Origin: Chloroflexota bacterium
Lineage (GTDB): Bacteria; Chloroflexota; UBA11872
NCBI GenBank assembly: GCA_022825895.1
Contig: JAJDVX010000027.1
Location: 1 to 59,527, forward strand
Direction of reading: 5' to 3'
Length of the DNA stretch: 59,527 bases
The notes under the pieces are model-generated. The model was not told where the DNA came from. It saw only the letters and a list, made by a program, of their open reading frames with translations, and made no database searches. Positions 7,873-15,771 of the stretch are shown here, piece after piece; the stretch's first letter is position 1; every line of letters begins with the position of its first letter. A program made the position numbers and the translations under genes.

Positions 7873-8353
7873 GCAAGGCGCGCTCCGCGTCTGAACCCGG
7901 TGCGTCACCAAAGAGATATTGGGCACCGGCGCCGGCGCCGGCGCGGGCGGCGCGGTCGGCCGGATTGAAGAGCGCGCAGCTCTGGAGCGACAGGCAGCCG
8001 CAGCCGATGCACCCGGACAGACGGTCGCGCAGCGCCTGGAGATCGGCGATGCGCCGGTCCAGCGAGCCGCGCCAGGTCTGCGACAGCCGCTGCCAGTCGT
8101 GCCGGTCGGGGGTGCGCGCTGCGGGAAGCTCGTTGAGCGCGATGCGTATCTCCCGGAGGGTTAGGCCAAGTAGCTGCGCGGCGCGGATGACCGCAATGCG
8201 CCGCAGCGTTTCGCGGGCGTAGCGGCGCTGGTCGCCCGGCGTGCGCTCCGACGTGATTAGCCCGAGCGACTCGTAGTAGCGGAGGGCGGAGGTGCGGACG
8301 CCGCTGCGGGCGGCGGTTTGGCCGATGGTGAGCTTGTCCGGTAGGGGCGGCAG
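7859..8353 (-). CDS. soxR: SoxR, redox-sensing MerR-family activator
   Basis: Transcription activator with a [2Fe-2S] sensor. N-terminal MerR HTH (KLTIGQTAARSGVRTSALRYYESLGLI), dimerisation helix, then the diagnostic cluster CIGCGCLSLQSCALFNP with the CX2CXCX5C spacing of SoxR. About 164 residues, normal for the family. The frame is closed by TGA at 8365-8363 and has no ATG, GTG or TTG before the HTH; CTG at 8353 is the only plausible start. A 1-nt error or frameshift linking to the TTG at 8366 is the alternative. The 3' end overlaps the convergent rplY by 14 bp. A SoxR box lies 23 bp upstream. Confidence 0.88.
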   Translation of the reverse strand: MPPLPDKLTIGQTAARSGVRTSALRYYESLGLITSERTPGDQRRYARETLRRIAVIRAAQLLGLTLREIRIALNELPAARTPDRHDWQRLSQTWRGSLDRRIADLQALRDRLSGCIGCGCLSLQSCALFNPADRAARAGAGAGAQYLFGDAPGSDAERALPRRP

Positions 8354-8372
8354 CGTACTTCCTCAACAGGCC

Positions 8373-8403
8373 TTGACTTCAAGTGTACTTGAAGTTTGAG
8401 AAT
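8373..8403 (+). promoter_or_regulatory. Promoter with 19-bp spacer, SoxR-type
   Basis: A -35 TTGACT (8373-8378) and a -10 GAGAAT (8398-8403) are separated by 19 bp, the overlong spacing that MerR-family activators correct by twisting DNA. The SoxR box lies between them. Transcription would begin near 8410, leading into the gene at 8434. Confidence 0.65.
8376..8395. promoter_or_regulatory. SoxR box
   Basis: CTTCAAGTGTACTTGAAG (core 8377-8394) is a near-perfect palindrome with 9-bp arms and a 2-bp centre. It matches the SoxR operator pattern CCTCAAGTT-N-CTTGAGG known from Escherichia coli. It lies between divergent soxR and the transketolase pair. Confidence 0.85.
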
Positions 8404-8433
8404 GGGTTTGTAGGCCACTGAGGACTTTGCTCA

Positions 8434-9132
8434 ATGGGACCGATGCAGGCGACCGCGATGTCGTACGAGGACGTGCCCGCACTGGTGACGCTGATGACGG
8501 GCGATGAGAAGCATGGGGGCGCCGCTGAATCGACGCTGGACGTGCTGTGGGTGCTGTATGACCGGGTTCTCAGGGTGGATCCGGACGCGCCGGACGATCC
8601 GGACCGCGACCGGTTCCTGCTCTCCAAGGGACACGGGCCGATGGCCTACTACGCCGTGCTGGCGGCGAAGGGGTTTGTCCCGCTGGATGCCTTACCTACG
8701 TTCGGACGGTACGAGTCGATCCTTGGCCAGCACCCGGACCGCGCGCTGGTCCCAGGGGTGGAGCTTTCCAGCGGATCGCTGGGGCATGGGCTGCCGATTG
8801 CCATAGGCGTGGCCGCGGGGTTGGACCTGGAGGGGCGTGCCGGGCCGCGGGTGATGTGCCTGGTTGGCGACGCGGAACTGGATGAGGGCAGCAACCACGA
8901 GGCGATTGCGCTGGCCGGCCGGCTGGGGCTGTCCCGCCTGACGGTCTGCGTGATGGACAACCGGTCAGCGACGCACGGTTGGCCGGGCGGTATCGACGAG
9001 CGGTTCCGGCTCGAAGGCTGGACCGCGGCAACCATTGACGGCCGCGACCACGACGCCATCGAGGCCGCCTTCTCGACGGACCACCGGGGCCGCCCACACG
9101 TTGTGGTGGCCGAGGTGGAAAGAAAGGGATAA
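8434..9132 (+). CDS. Transketolase-like, N-terminal (thiamine diphosphate-binding) subunit
   Basis: Half-size transketolase subunit binding ThDP. Visible motifs are LLSKGHGPMAYYAVLA (residues 63-78), SSGSLGHGLPIAIGVA (110-125) and the ThDP motif GDAELDEGSNHEAIALAGRLGLSRL...DNRS (148-185). 232 residues, rather shorter than the usual 270-residue split N-subunits. GAGGA precedes ATG 8434 by 8 bases. It is followed after 5 bp by the C-terminal subunit, so the two form a heteromeric enzyme. A SoxR-type promoter lies immediately upstream, implying redox-stress induction (inference). Substrate could be sugar phosphates or a 1-deoxyxylulose-like reaction. Confidence 0.88.
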   Translation: MGPMQATAMSYEDVPALVTLMTGDEKHGGAAESTLDVLWVLYDRVLRVDPDAPDDPDRDRFLLSKGHGPMAYYAVLAAKGFVPLDALPTFGRYESILGQHPDRALVPGVELSSGSLGHGLPIAIGVAAGLDLEGRAGPRVMCLVGDAELDEGSNHEAIALAGRLGLSRLTVCVMDNRSATHGWPGGIDERFRLEGWTAATIDGRDHDAIEAAFSTDHRGRPHVVVAEVERKG

Positions 9133-9137
9133 ACCGA

Positions 9138-10043
9138 ATGTCTGCGATGCGTGACCGCTTTATGCGCGTGACCGGAGCGTTGCTGGACGAGCGGCCCGAC
9201 CTGGCCGTGGTGCTGGCCGACATTGGCTATGGGTACTTTCAGGACGCCGGCGTGGTGGCGCGGCATCCCAGGCGCGTGCTGAACGTCGGGATCCGGGAGC
9301 AGTTGCTGGTTGGCTTTGCCGCCGGACTGGCGATGGAGGGCTTCCGGCCGATCGTGCATTCGTACGCGCCGTTCCTGGTGGAGCGGCCGTTCGAGCAGGT
9401 CAAGCTTGACTTTGGCCACCAGGGGTTGGGCGCGGTCTTCGTCTCCGTTGGGGCGTCTTACGACGCCGCCGCGGCGGGGCGAACGCACCAGGCGCCGGAG
9501 GACGTTGCCCTGATGTCGACGCTGCCGGGGTGGCGCGTGCACGTACCCGGCCACCCGGACGAGGTGGAAGCGATTCTGCGATCGACGGCCGTCGGCACGG
9601 GACTCGACTACATCCGTCTCGCGGAATCGGTCAATCCCGAAGCCGTGCCCGACGGCAACGGCCTGACGCCGATCCGGCGAGGTTCGACCGGGGCCGTGAC
9701 GGTTATCGCCGTGGGTCCGAGCCTGGGGCCGGTTCTGGAAGCCACCGCCGACCTGGATGCGACGGTCCTCTACACATCAACCGTCAGACCGTTCGATGCG
9801 GGCGGGCTGCGGCGGTTCCTGGCCGCACCCGCCGTGGTCCTGGTGGAGCCGTACCTGGCCGGGACGTCGTCGGCCGAAGTCTCGGCGGCGCTCAAGGATT
9901 CACCGCATCGCCTGCTGGCGCTGGGCGTCGCCCGCCGCGAGCACCGGCATTACGGCAGCCGCTTAGAGCACGACCGGGCGCATGGGCTGGACGCGGCGGG
10001 GATTCGTGGGAGCGTGGCCGACTTTGTGGCTTCGGGAGTGTGA
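9138..10043 (+). CDS. Transketolase-like, C-terminal (pyrimidine-binding) subunit
   Basis: Partner of the preceding gene, 301 residues. It begins with the Pyr domain (RPDLAVVLADIGYGYFQDAG; RVLNVGIREQLLVGFAAGLAMEG), contains the region SVGASYDAAAAGRTHQAPEDVALM of the split transketolases, and ends with the transketolase C-domain (VIAVGPSLGPVLEA; YTSTVRPFDAGGLRRFL). ATG 9138 is 5 bp after the stop of the first subunit. It converges on the TrkA gene, with 5 bp between stops. Confidence 0.88.
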   Translation: MSAMRDRFMRVTGALLDERPDLAVVLADIGYGYFQDAGVVARHPRRVLNVGIREQLLVGFAAGLAMEGFRPIVHSYAPFLVERPFEQVKLDFGHQGLGAVFVSVGASYDAAAAGRTHQAPEDVALMSTLPGWRVHVPGHPDEVEAILRSTAVGTGLDYIRLAESVNPEAVPDGNGLTPIRRGSTGAVTVIAVGPSLGPVLEATADLDATVLYTSTVRPFDAGGLRRFLAAPAVVLVEPYLAGTSSAEVSAALKDSPHRLLALGVARREHRHYGSRLEHDRAHGLDAAGIRGSVADFVASGV

Positions 10044-10048
10044 GGACG

Positions 10049-10723
10049 CTAGACGATGGTGGGGGCGGCGAACTGGCGGCCGAGGGCTTCTTCGAACTCG
10101 GTCTGCGCGACGAGGACGACGGAGTCGCCGGCGTGCAGCCGCGTGGTGGGCGAGGGAAGCACGGCTTCGCCATTGCGCAGGATGACGCTGATGCGCCCGC
10201 CTTGCTCCGGCAGTCGCAGTTCCTCCGGCGTTGAGCCGTCCGCGGCCGAACCTTCGGCGACGGTCATTTCCACCAGTTCCAGGCCGGCGCTGCGCAGTCG
10301 CATGAGGTGGACGACCGGGGCGACGCTGACGTCGCGCTCGATCATGGTCATCACCAGGTCGGTGGCGTTGACGATGGCCTCGATGCCCAGGGTGCGGAAG
10401 GTATCGCTGTTCTTGGGGTTGTTGATGCGGGTGATGGTGCGGGCGCGACCCTCCGAGAGCGCCTGGCCAAGCTGGCAGATGACGATGTTGTCTTCGTCGT
10501 CGCCGGTGACCGCGATCAGCAGGTCGGCCCGGCCGATGCCGGCATCGATGAGCCAGCGGCCCTCGGAGGCGTCGTGCGGAACGACGGCGTCGCCGATTTC
10601 GTCCTGCAGGGCCCGAGCCTTGCCGGGGTTGGACTCCATGACCACGACCTCGTGGCGCTCGGCCATGAGGTCACGCGCGAGCTGGCCGCCAACCTTGCCG
10701 CCGCCGGCGATGATGACGAACAC
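10049..10723 (-). CDS. TrkA/RCK potassium-uptake regulatory protein (TrkA-N plus TrkA-C)
   Basis: Cytosolic regulator of a Trk/Ktr potassium transporter. Residues 1-120 form a Rossmann fold with FVIIAGGGKVGGQLARDL (GxGxxG-type) and the nucleotide-pairing acidic residue in VVVMESNP; residues 135-224 match a TrkA-C ligand domain (GGRISVILRNGEAVLPSPTTRLHAGDSVVLVA). It follows a second TrkA-N protein by 6 bp on the same strand, the paired arrangement seen in CeoB/CeoC-type systems. No TrkH/KtrB channel gene is present in the window. Confidence 0.88.
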   Translation of the reverse strand: MFVIIAGGGKVGGQLARDLMAERHEVVVMESNPGKARALQDEIGDAVVPHDASEGRWLIDAGIGRADLLIAVTGDDEDNIVICQLGQALSEGRARTITRINNPKNSDTFRTLGIEAIVNATDLVMTMIERDVSVAPVVHLMRLRSAGLELVEMTVAEGSAADGSTPEELRLPEQGGRISVILRNGEAVLPSPTTRLHAGDSVVLVAQTEFEEALGRQFAAPTIV

Positions 10724-10729
10724 AGGGGA

Positions 10730-11167
10730 TCAGCTTCCGTTTTCCGGGTCGCCGTTGGGCAGATGTGGCTCCCAGCCCAGGGCCTGCTCGAAGGCGTCGC
10801 CAACGATGGTGGTGGAGGGAATAGTCTCGAAGCCCAACCGTTCGAATGCTGAGGCCCGTACCGAGTCCTTGACGCGGGCGATGGCGCGCTTGACCTTGAA
10901 TCGTTTGCGAGCCAGCTGCACGGCGATGAGGTTGGAGTTGTCGCCGTAGGTGGTGGCGATGACGGCGTCGGCGCGTTCGATGCCGGCGGAGACAAGGCAG
11001 TCCTCGTCAATGGCGTGGCCGACGATGGTGGTGCCGGCAAAGCCGTCCGACAGCCGGTGGAAGGCCGCGCGGTCGCGGTCAATCACCACCACGGAGTGAC
11101 CCTGCTCGCACAGGCGGCTGGCGATCTCGGCGCCGGCGCGCCCGCAGCCGATGACGATGGCGTACAC
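10730..11167 (-). CDS. TrkA-N domain potassium-uptake protein (single-domain partner)
   Basis: 145-residue NAD(P)-binding TrkA-N protein: MYAIVIGCGRAGAEIASRL at the start, the acidic strand VVVIDRDRAAFHRL near residue 27, and DAVIATTYGDNSNLIAVQLARKRF near residue 70. It lacks the TrkA-C domain carried by its downstream partner. It is the first gene of the two-gene operon and divergent from the NIPSNAP gene. Confidence 0.87.
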   Translation of the reverse strand: MYAIVIGCGRAGAEIASRLCEQGHSVVVIDRDRAAFHRLSDGFAGTTIVGHAIDEDCLVSAGIERADAVIATTYGDNSNLIAVQLARKRFKVKRAIARVKDSVRASAFERLGFETIPSTTIVGDAFEQALGWEPHLPNGDPENGS

Positions 11168-11279
11168 CGCGATCTGACCCTCTATGCATTCCCGAAAAAG
11201 TGTAAGGCGGCCATAGTACGCAAGCGCTCGCCGGGTGGGGCATGCTGCGGCGAATCTTGCTCGTCGAGGACGCCCGCCG

Positions 11280-11603
11280 ATGCTCTACGAACTGCGTATC
11301 TACGAAATCCTGCCAGGCCGTATGGACGCCATCATGAACCGCTTCTCTCAGCACACGATGCGGATCTTCGAGCGCCTGGACATCGAGGTGGTGGGGTTCT
11401 GGCAAGAAGTGGTGGGCCGCAGCGACCGGCTGGTCTACATCACCCGCTTCGACAGCCAGGCCGACCGCGAGGCCAAGTGGACGGCCTTTCAGTCCGATCC
11501 GGAGTGGCTCCAGGTCCGAGCCGAAACGGAAGCCAGCGGGCAGATCGTGGCACGGGTGATCAACAGCTATATGACGCCGACGGGGTTTTCGCCGATGCGG
11601 TAG
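11280..11603 (+). CDS. NIPSNAP family protein
   Basis: 107 residues with the NIPSNAP dimeric alpha/beta-barrel signature MLYELRIYEILPGRMDAIMNRF at the start and VYITRFDSQADREAKWTAFQSDPEW in the middle. The family has no settled enzymatic role in bacteria. ATG 11280 gives the conserved N-terminus. It is followed by a marR gene and may be a target of it (inference). Confidence 0.85.
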   Translation: MLYELRIYEILPGRMDAIMNRFSQHTMRIFERLDIEVVGFWQEVVGRSDRLVYITRFDSQADREAKWTAFQSDPEWLQVRAETEASGQIVARVINSYMTPTGFSPMR

Positions 11604-11643
11604 GACGGCGGCTGCCGACGAGCGGTGCTGCAGGTCGTGGTAA

Positions 11644-11674
11644 CAACAAGCTTGTTGGCAACAGATTTGTTGGC
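11644..11674. promoter_or_regulatory. Possible MarR operator (palindrome plus direct repeat)
   Basis: CAACAAGCTTGTTG at 11644-11657 is a perfect 14-bp palindrome. TTGTTGGC occurs at 11652 and again at 11667, one and a half helical turns apart. The site lies between the NIPSNAP stop and the marR start, and TTG/CAA half-sites are common in MarR operators. Assignment is inference. Confidence 0.5.
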
Positions 11675-11798
11675 GTGTGTGGCGGTGCGGGTACGTGAAA
11701 CTACAGGCGCGGGCGTCGTTCGATGCGCGGGGGGTGAAAACTCACGGCTGCAATGTTTGACCGGCCAAGCAAGCTACCGGCGGGCAAGATGCTGGCCG

Positions 11799-12263
11799 AT
11801 GCGTTCCAAATCGGGCGCTCCCGACATCCAGCGGGAGCTTGGGTACCTGGTCGGCAGGCTGGCTTCGGCGATGCGTTCCGAGCTGGGCCGCGAGCTGGCT
11901 CCGTTCAACGTCACATCCGTCCAATGGGCGATCCTGGACGCGTGCTACCAGGAGGAAGCGGACACCTTGACGAGTCTGTCGCGCATCATTCCGATTGACG
12001 CGGCATCCATCAGCCGGCAGGTCGATCAGCTGGTACGGGCCGGACTGATTCAACGGCAGCGCAGCAGGCGCGACCGACGCCAGGTGAACCTGACCCTGAC
12101 AGACGAAGGGAACCGCCTGGTGCCGGAACTGGCCCTGCGAGTGCAGGCCAATAACACGAAATTTCTGGCCGGTATTGACGAGCCTGAGCAGGAAGCCGTG
12201 CTGCGGACGATCCGGCGCATGCTGGCAAACGCGAGGGTCGCGGTGTACGACGTGGACGACTGA
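11799..12263 (+). CDS. MarR family transcriptional regulator
   Basis: 154-residue winged-helix regulator. The MarR fold is visible as ELGRELAPFNVTSVQWAILDACYQEE, recognition helix SLSRIIPIDAASISRQVDQLVRAGLI, and the wing QRQRSRRDRRQVNLTLTDEGNRLV. ATG 11799 is the start consistent with the family length; the frame is open further upstream without similarity. A palindrome lies about 145 bp upstream. Confidence 0.88.
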   Translation: MRSKSGAPDIQRELGYLVGRLASAMRSELGRELAPFNVTSVQWAILDACYQEEADTLTSLSRIIPIDAASISRQVDQLVRAGLIQRQRSRRDRRQVNLTLTDEGNRLVPELALRVQANNTKFLAGIDEPEQEAVLRTIRRMLANARVAVYDVDD

Positions 12264-12323
12264 CCGTCGCGCCACATGCGGGCGGCCAAGGACCCGTGTG
12301 TCAGCCGGGTGGCCGCGGGGGCT

Positions 12324-12716
12324 TTAGGCGCTTTCGCCGGACTCGGGAGTCATGGCTTCGATGAAGTCGGAGGGTTCGTAGAGCGGGCGGATTTCGACTT
12401 CGCTGGGGCCGAGCATGGGGTTGGGGCAGCGCTTGATCCATTCGATGGCCTGGTCCATGTCCCTGACCTGCCAAAGCCAGTAGCCGGACACCAGCTCGCT
12501 GGTGGCGTCGAAGGGGCCGTCGATGACGGTGCGGCTGTCGCCGTCAAAGGCGACGCGCTTGCCCTGGGACGTCGGCTTGAGACCGGCGCCGTCGCGCATG
12601 ATGCCGGCCTCGATTAGTTCCTGGTTGTAGGCGCCCATGGCCTCGATGAGTTCCATGGAGGGCATGACGCCGGCTTCGCTGTCCGCGGTTGCCTTGATCA
12701 AGACCATTACGCGCAT
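12324..12716 (-). CDS. YCII-related / DGPF-domain protein
   Basis: 130-residue ferredoxin-like dimeric alpha-beta barrel protein. The start RVMVLIKATADSEAG and the central signature VIDGPFDATSELVSGYWLWQVRDMDQAIEWIKRCP are typical of the DGPF branch of the YciI family. Such proteins are often adjacent to sigma factors, but none is seen here. Biochemical role unknown. Confidence 0.85.
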   Translation of the reverse strand: MRVMVLIKATADSEAGVMPSMELIEAMGAYNQELIEAGIMRDGAGLKPTSQGKRVAFDGDSRTVIDGPFDATSELVSGYWLWQVRDMDQAIEWIKRCPNPMLGPSEVEIRPLYEPSDFIEAMTPESGESA

Positions 12717-12862
12717 CGTCGTGTCCTACCTGTCTCTCGTGGTTTGCCTGGTCGTGCGGCGCGCATTGTCCGAAGGGGACGTGCTGCCGACCCGAGGGGT
12801 GAGCTGAGGTCCTGTGTTCGTTAGTGCTCGCACGGGGCTGAGCCAGCGGCGCCGGTGGTCGG

Positions 12863-12935
12863 TGGACCCAATCGGATTCGAACCGACGACCTCCTCAATG
12901 CCATTGAGGCGCTCTTCCAGCTGAGCTATGGGCCC
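12863..12935 (-). tRNA. tRNA-Ala (anticodon GGC)
   Basis: The 73-nt cloverleaf reads GGGCCCA acceptor, GCTC/GAGC D arm, CCTCA-ATGGCAT-TGAGG anticodon arm with GGC at 34-36, GTCGG-TTCGAAT-CCGAT T arm, and closing TGGGTCC-A. CCA is not encoded (ACC follows). The first 10 nt overlap the stop end of the upstream nucleotidyltransferase gene. Confidence 0.96.
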
Positions 12936-13567
12936 GCCGACAGTTTAGGCGATGGGACGGGGTCGCTGGAGGGTTGGGCGGCGGCATAGTCGGCGGGGGT
13001 GTTGAGGTTGAGGACGGCGAGTTGGGAGTCCACGGGGACGGAGCACAGGCGAGGGCGGTGGCGGGTGACGACGGCGCGGAGGCCCCGGGTGGCCTCGGTG
13101 ACGTGGGCGAGTTCGGGGGCGACATCGGCCGGGACGATGAGGGGGTGGCCGCCGCGGCCTTCGTAGCTGGGCCGCCAGAGGTCACTGGGATCGGTGCGCC
13201 AGGCGGCGACCAGGGGATCGAGAAGATTGGCATCTAGCGGTTGGTCGACGTTGGCCACGAGAACGCTGGTTGGGGCGCCCTGTAGAGCTCGAGCGCCAGC
13301 GGCGAGGGAGGTTGCGCGGCCTTCGCGGAAGTGGGGATTGACGATGACGCTGGCCGGGGTGTCTTTCAGCGCGTCGCTCACTTCGTCCTGGAGGCTTCCG
13401 ACGACCACAAGAAGTCGATCGATGGCCGGGTGGGACGTCAGCAGGCTCGCCTGGTGTCGCACCAGGGGCACGCCGCCCCAGGGCAGCAGGGCCTTGGGCT
13501 GGCCCATGCGGGTGGACTGGCCGGCGGCGAGCAGGATGGCAGCCAGGCGGGGCGGCGGGGCGCTCAT
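12926..13567 (-). CDS. MobA/MocA-like nucleotidyltransferase
   Basis: 213-residue NTP-transferase fold. The N-terminus LAAILLAAGQSTRMGQPKALLPWGG is the Mg-NTP-binding signature, followed by LVVVGSLQDEV and the metal-binding VLVANVDQPL, pointing to the molybdenum cofactor cytidylyl/guanylyltransferase branch (MocA). No molybdoenzyme gene is in the window, so the substrate is uncertain. The TAG stop lies within the tRNA-Ala acceptor stem. It overlaps the upstream membrane-protein gene by 4 bp, suggesting co-transcription. Confidence 0.85.
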   Translation of the reverse strand: MSAPPPRLAAILLAAGQSTRMGQPKALLPWGGVPLVRHQASLLTSHPAIDRLLVVVGSLQDEVSDALKDTPASVIVNPHFREGRATSLAAGARALQGAPTSVLVANVDQPLDANLLDPLVAAWRTDPSDLWRPSYEGRGGHPLIVPADVAPELAHVTEATRGLRAVVTRHRPRLCSVPVDSQLAVLNLNTPADYAAAQPSSDPVPSPKLSAGP

Positions 13568-14199
13568 GGTCGGCTTGGGCGAAGGGCGCGCGTGGTGGCG
13601 GTGGCGATCAGGCCGAGGCCGGCCGCCATGGCCGCCAGGGTGAGCGCGGCGACGGTGCGGGCGGCGCGCAGGTCGCCGACGAGGGCTTCGACGTGCGTCC
13701 AGAGCGACCGGCGGTGGAGCACCCGCAGGGCGAGGTCCTGGTCGGCGAACTCAACCTGCCCGTCCAGGCGCAGGACGCCGCCCGGCTGCTGGTCATCCCG
13801 CGTGGCGCCGTAGACGACGCCGCCAGACTGTCCGGCTTCGACCTGCAACCGCACCGCCACGGTCCCGACGGGCGCGGGGCGGTCGAAAGCCAGGCGTTGG
13901 CGTTGGAGCGTCGTGGAGGGGAATACCTGGAGCGTGCGGGTAGCGATCAGCGTCTCCGCCGCGAGGAGGTCGGCTTGTACGGTCAGCGGTTGCACAGCGC
14001 CCTCGGCTCGCGCCGCGATTTGCAGGCCGATCATGTCGGGGTTGCGCACGGTGACTTCCTGCACGAGCACGCGGTCCGGTCCCAGGGGGCCGAGTTCGAA
14101 GTTCGGGTCCAGTTCCTGGCCGGTTCCTACTTCGACGGTCCACAGGGTGGCCAGCAGCAAGATTGCCGACACGAACACGGCAGCGACCATGGCCCCCAC
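13564..14199 (-). CDS. Hypothetical membrane-anchored protein
   Basis: Family not recognised. The 211-residue product has one N-terminal hydrophobic segment (MVAAVFVSAILLLATLWTV), a beta-rich domain of about 130 residues (repeated strands such as VLVQEVTVRNPDMIGLQIAA and GTVAVRLQVEAGQ) and a second membrane segment near the end (TVAALTLAAMAAGLGLIATA), so the middle domain is probably extracytoplasmic. It sits between the GlcD-like oxidase and the nucleotidyltransferase on one strand. Confidence 0.65.
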   Translation of the reverse strand: MGAMVAAVFVSAILLLATLWTVEVGTGQELDPNFELGPLGPDRVLVQEVTVRNPDMIGLQIAARAEGAVQPLTVQADLLAAETLIATRTLQVFPSTTLQRQRLAFDRPAPVGTVAVRLQVEAGQSGGVVYGATRDDQQPGGVLRLDGQVEFADQDLALRVLHRRSLWTHVEALVGDLRAARTVAALTLAAMAAGLGLIATATTRALRPSRP

Positions 14200-14246
14200 G
14201 CCTTCGGCCGAGCCGAGGAGGCGACGTGCGGGTGGCCAGGCCTGGG

Positions 14247-15707
14247 TCAGGCGGAGGTCTCCGAGGCCGACCGCCGCAGGTTGTTGACCTCCGCGCAGCC
14301 GACAGGGGCCGGAAGGATCTTGTTGGGGTTGAAGAGGGCGTGCGGGTCGAAGACCTGCTGGACGCGGCGCATGGCGTCCAGGTCGTCCGGCCCGTAGACC
14401 AACGGCATGGCGGCCTGTTTTTCCATGCCGATGCCGTGCTCGCCGCTGAGCATGCCGCCGACGTCCACACAGACCTGCAGGATGGCGGTGCCGGCGTCGA
14501 GCACGCGGTCCAGTTCGCCGGGCACGCGGTTGTCGAAGAGCAGGAGCGGGTGCAGGTTGCCGTCGCCGGCGTGGAAGACGTTGGCGATGGGCAGATCGAA
14601 TGACTGGCTGATGCGGCGGATCTCGTCCAATACGTAGGCAATGGTGGTTCGAGGGATCACGCCGTCCTGCACGTAGTAGTCGGGCGAGATGCGGCCCATG
14701 GCGCCGAAGGCGCTCTTGCGACCCAGCCAGAAGAGGTTGCGCTCGGCGTCGTTCTGGGCGACGCGGATGTCGCGGGCTTCGTTGGCGATGAGGACGTCGC
14801 GGATCTCGGCTTCGCGGTCGTTCAGTTCGGCGGGTACGCCGTCCACGTCCAGGAGCAGCACGGCGGCGGCGTCCACCGGCAGGTTGGCCCGGGGGATGAA
14901 GGCGGCCACGGCTTCCAGGGCGAGCTGATCCATCATCTCGACGGCGGCCGGGACGATGCCGGCGGCGACGATGCCGGAGACGGCGGCGCTGCAGGCGGGC
15001 ACCGAGTCGAACGAGGCCAGCAGGGTGCGCACGCCGGCGGGGGTGTGGACGAGTTGGACGACGGCCTGGGTGACGATGCCGAAGGTGCCTTCGCTGCCGC
15101 AGAAGAGGCCGGTGAGGTCGTAGCCGGGGCCGTCGGGCAGGGCGCTGGTGGTGACGACGCGGCCGTCCATGGTGACGAACTCGATGCCCAGCACATGGTT
15201 GGTGGTGACGCCGTAGAGGAGTGTGTGGGGGCCGCCGGCGTTGGTGGCGATGTTGCCGCCCAGGGTGCAGGCGTATTGGCTGGAGGGGTCGGGGGCGTAG
15301 TGAAAGCCAAAGCGGCGGGTGTGGGCGCTGAGGTCGGCGTTGACGACCCCCGGTTCAACGACGGCGCGGCGGTTGCGGGTGTCGACTTCCAGGATGCGGT
15401 TCATGCGCGAGGTGGCGACCACGATGCCGCCGCAACGGGCGATGGCCCCGCCGCTGAGCCCGGTGCCGGCGCCACGCGCCACGACCGGCACGCCGTGCTT
15501 CAGCGCGGACTGGACGACGGCCTGCACCTGGGCGGTGGTGTCGGGGAACACGACGGCGTCGGGGAGGGCGCGGTCCACGGAGCCGTCGTACTCGTAGAGC
15601 AGAAGGTCGTCGGGATCGGAGAGGACCCAGGCATCGCCGACGATTCGCCGCAGGTCGGCCAGCAGGGCGGCGGGGGCGGTGGTTTGTGTCTCGGTTACAG
15701 AGGCCAT
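14247..15707 (-). CDS. FAD-linked oxidase, GlcD / D-lactate dehydrogenase type
   Basis: Flavin oxidoreductase of the VAO/PCMH family acting on 2-hydroxy acids. The FAD-binding domain carries PVVARGAGTGLSGGAIARCGG near residue 75 and CTLGGNIATNAGGPH near residue 140; the C-terminal cap has IANVFHAGDGNLHPLLLFD and MLSGEHGIGMEK, the hallmark GlcD motifs. About 486 residues from ATG 15707 (ATG 15737 is also possible). No glcE/glcF partner genes adjoin it, so it may act alone or with a partner elsewhere. Confidence 0.9.
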   Translation of the reverse strand: MASVTETQTTAPAALLADLRRIVGDAWVLSDPDDLLLYEYDGSVDRALPDAVVFPDTTAQVQAVVQSALKHGVPVVARGAGTGLSGGAIARCGGIVVATSRMNRILEVDTRNRRAVVEPGVVNADLSAHTRRFGFHYAPDPSSQYACTLGGNIATNAGGPHTLLYGVTTNHVLGIEFVTMDGRVVTTSALPDGPGYDLTGLFCGSEGTFGIVTQAVVQLVHTPAGVRTLLASFDSVPACSAAVSGIVAAGIVPAAVEMMDQLALEAVAAFIPRANLPVDAAAVLLLDVDGVPAELNDREAEIRDVLIANEARDIRVAQNDAERNLFWLGRKSAFGAMGRISPDYYVQDGVIPRTTIAYVLDEIRRISQSFDLPIANVFHAGDGNLHPLLLFDNRVPGELDRVLDAGTAILQVCVDVGGMLSGEHGIGMEKQAAMPLVYGPDDLDAMRRVQQVFDPHALFNPNKILPAPVGCAEVNNLRRSASETSA

Positions 15708-15771
15708 GACATTAGGCACGCTACGGCGCGAAGCCATCTATCGGCAACCCGGAAAGCTGCCCGGCTGGAAT

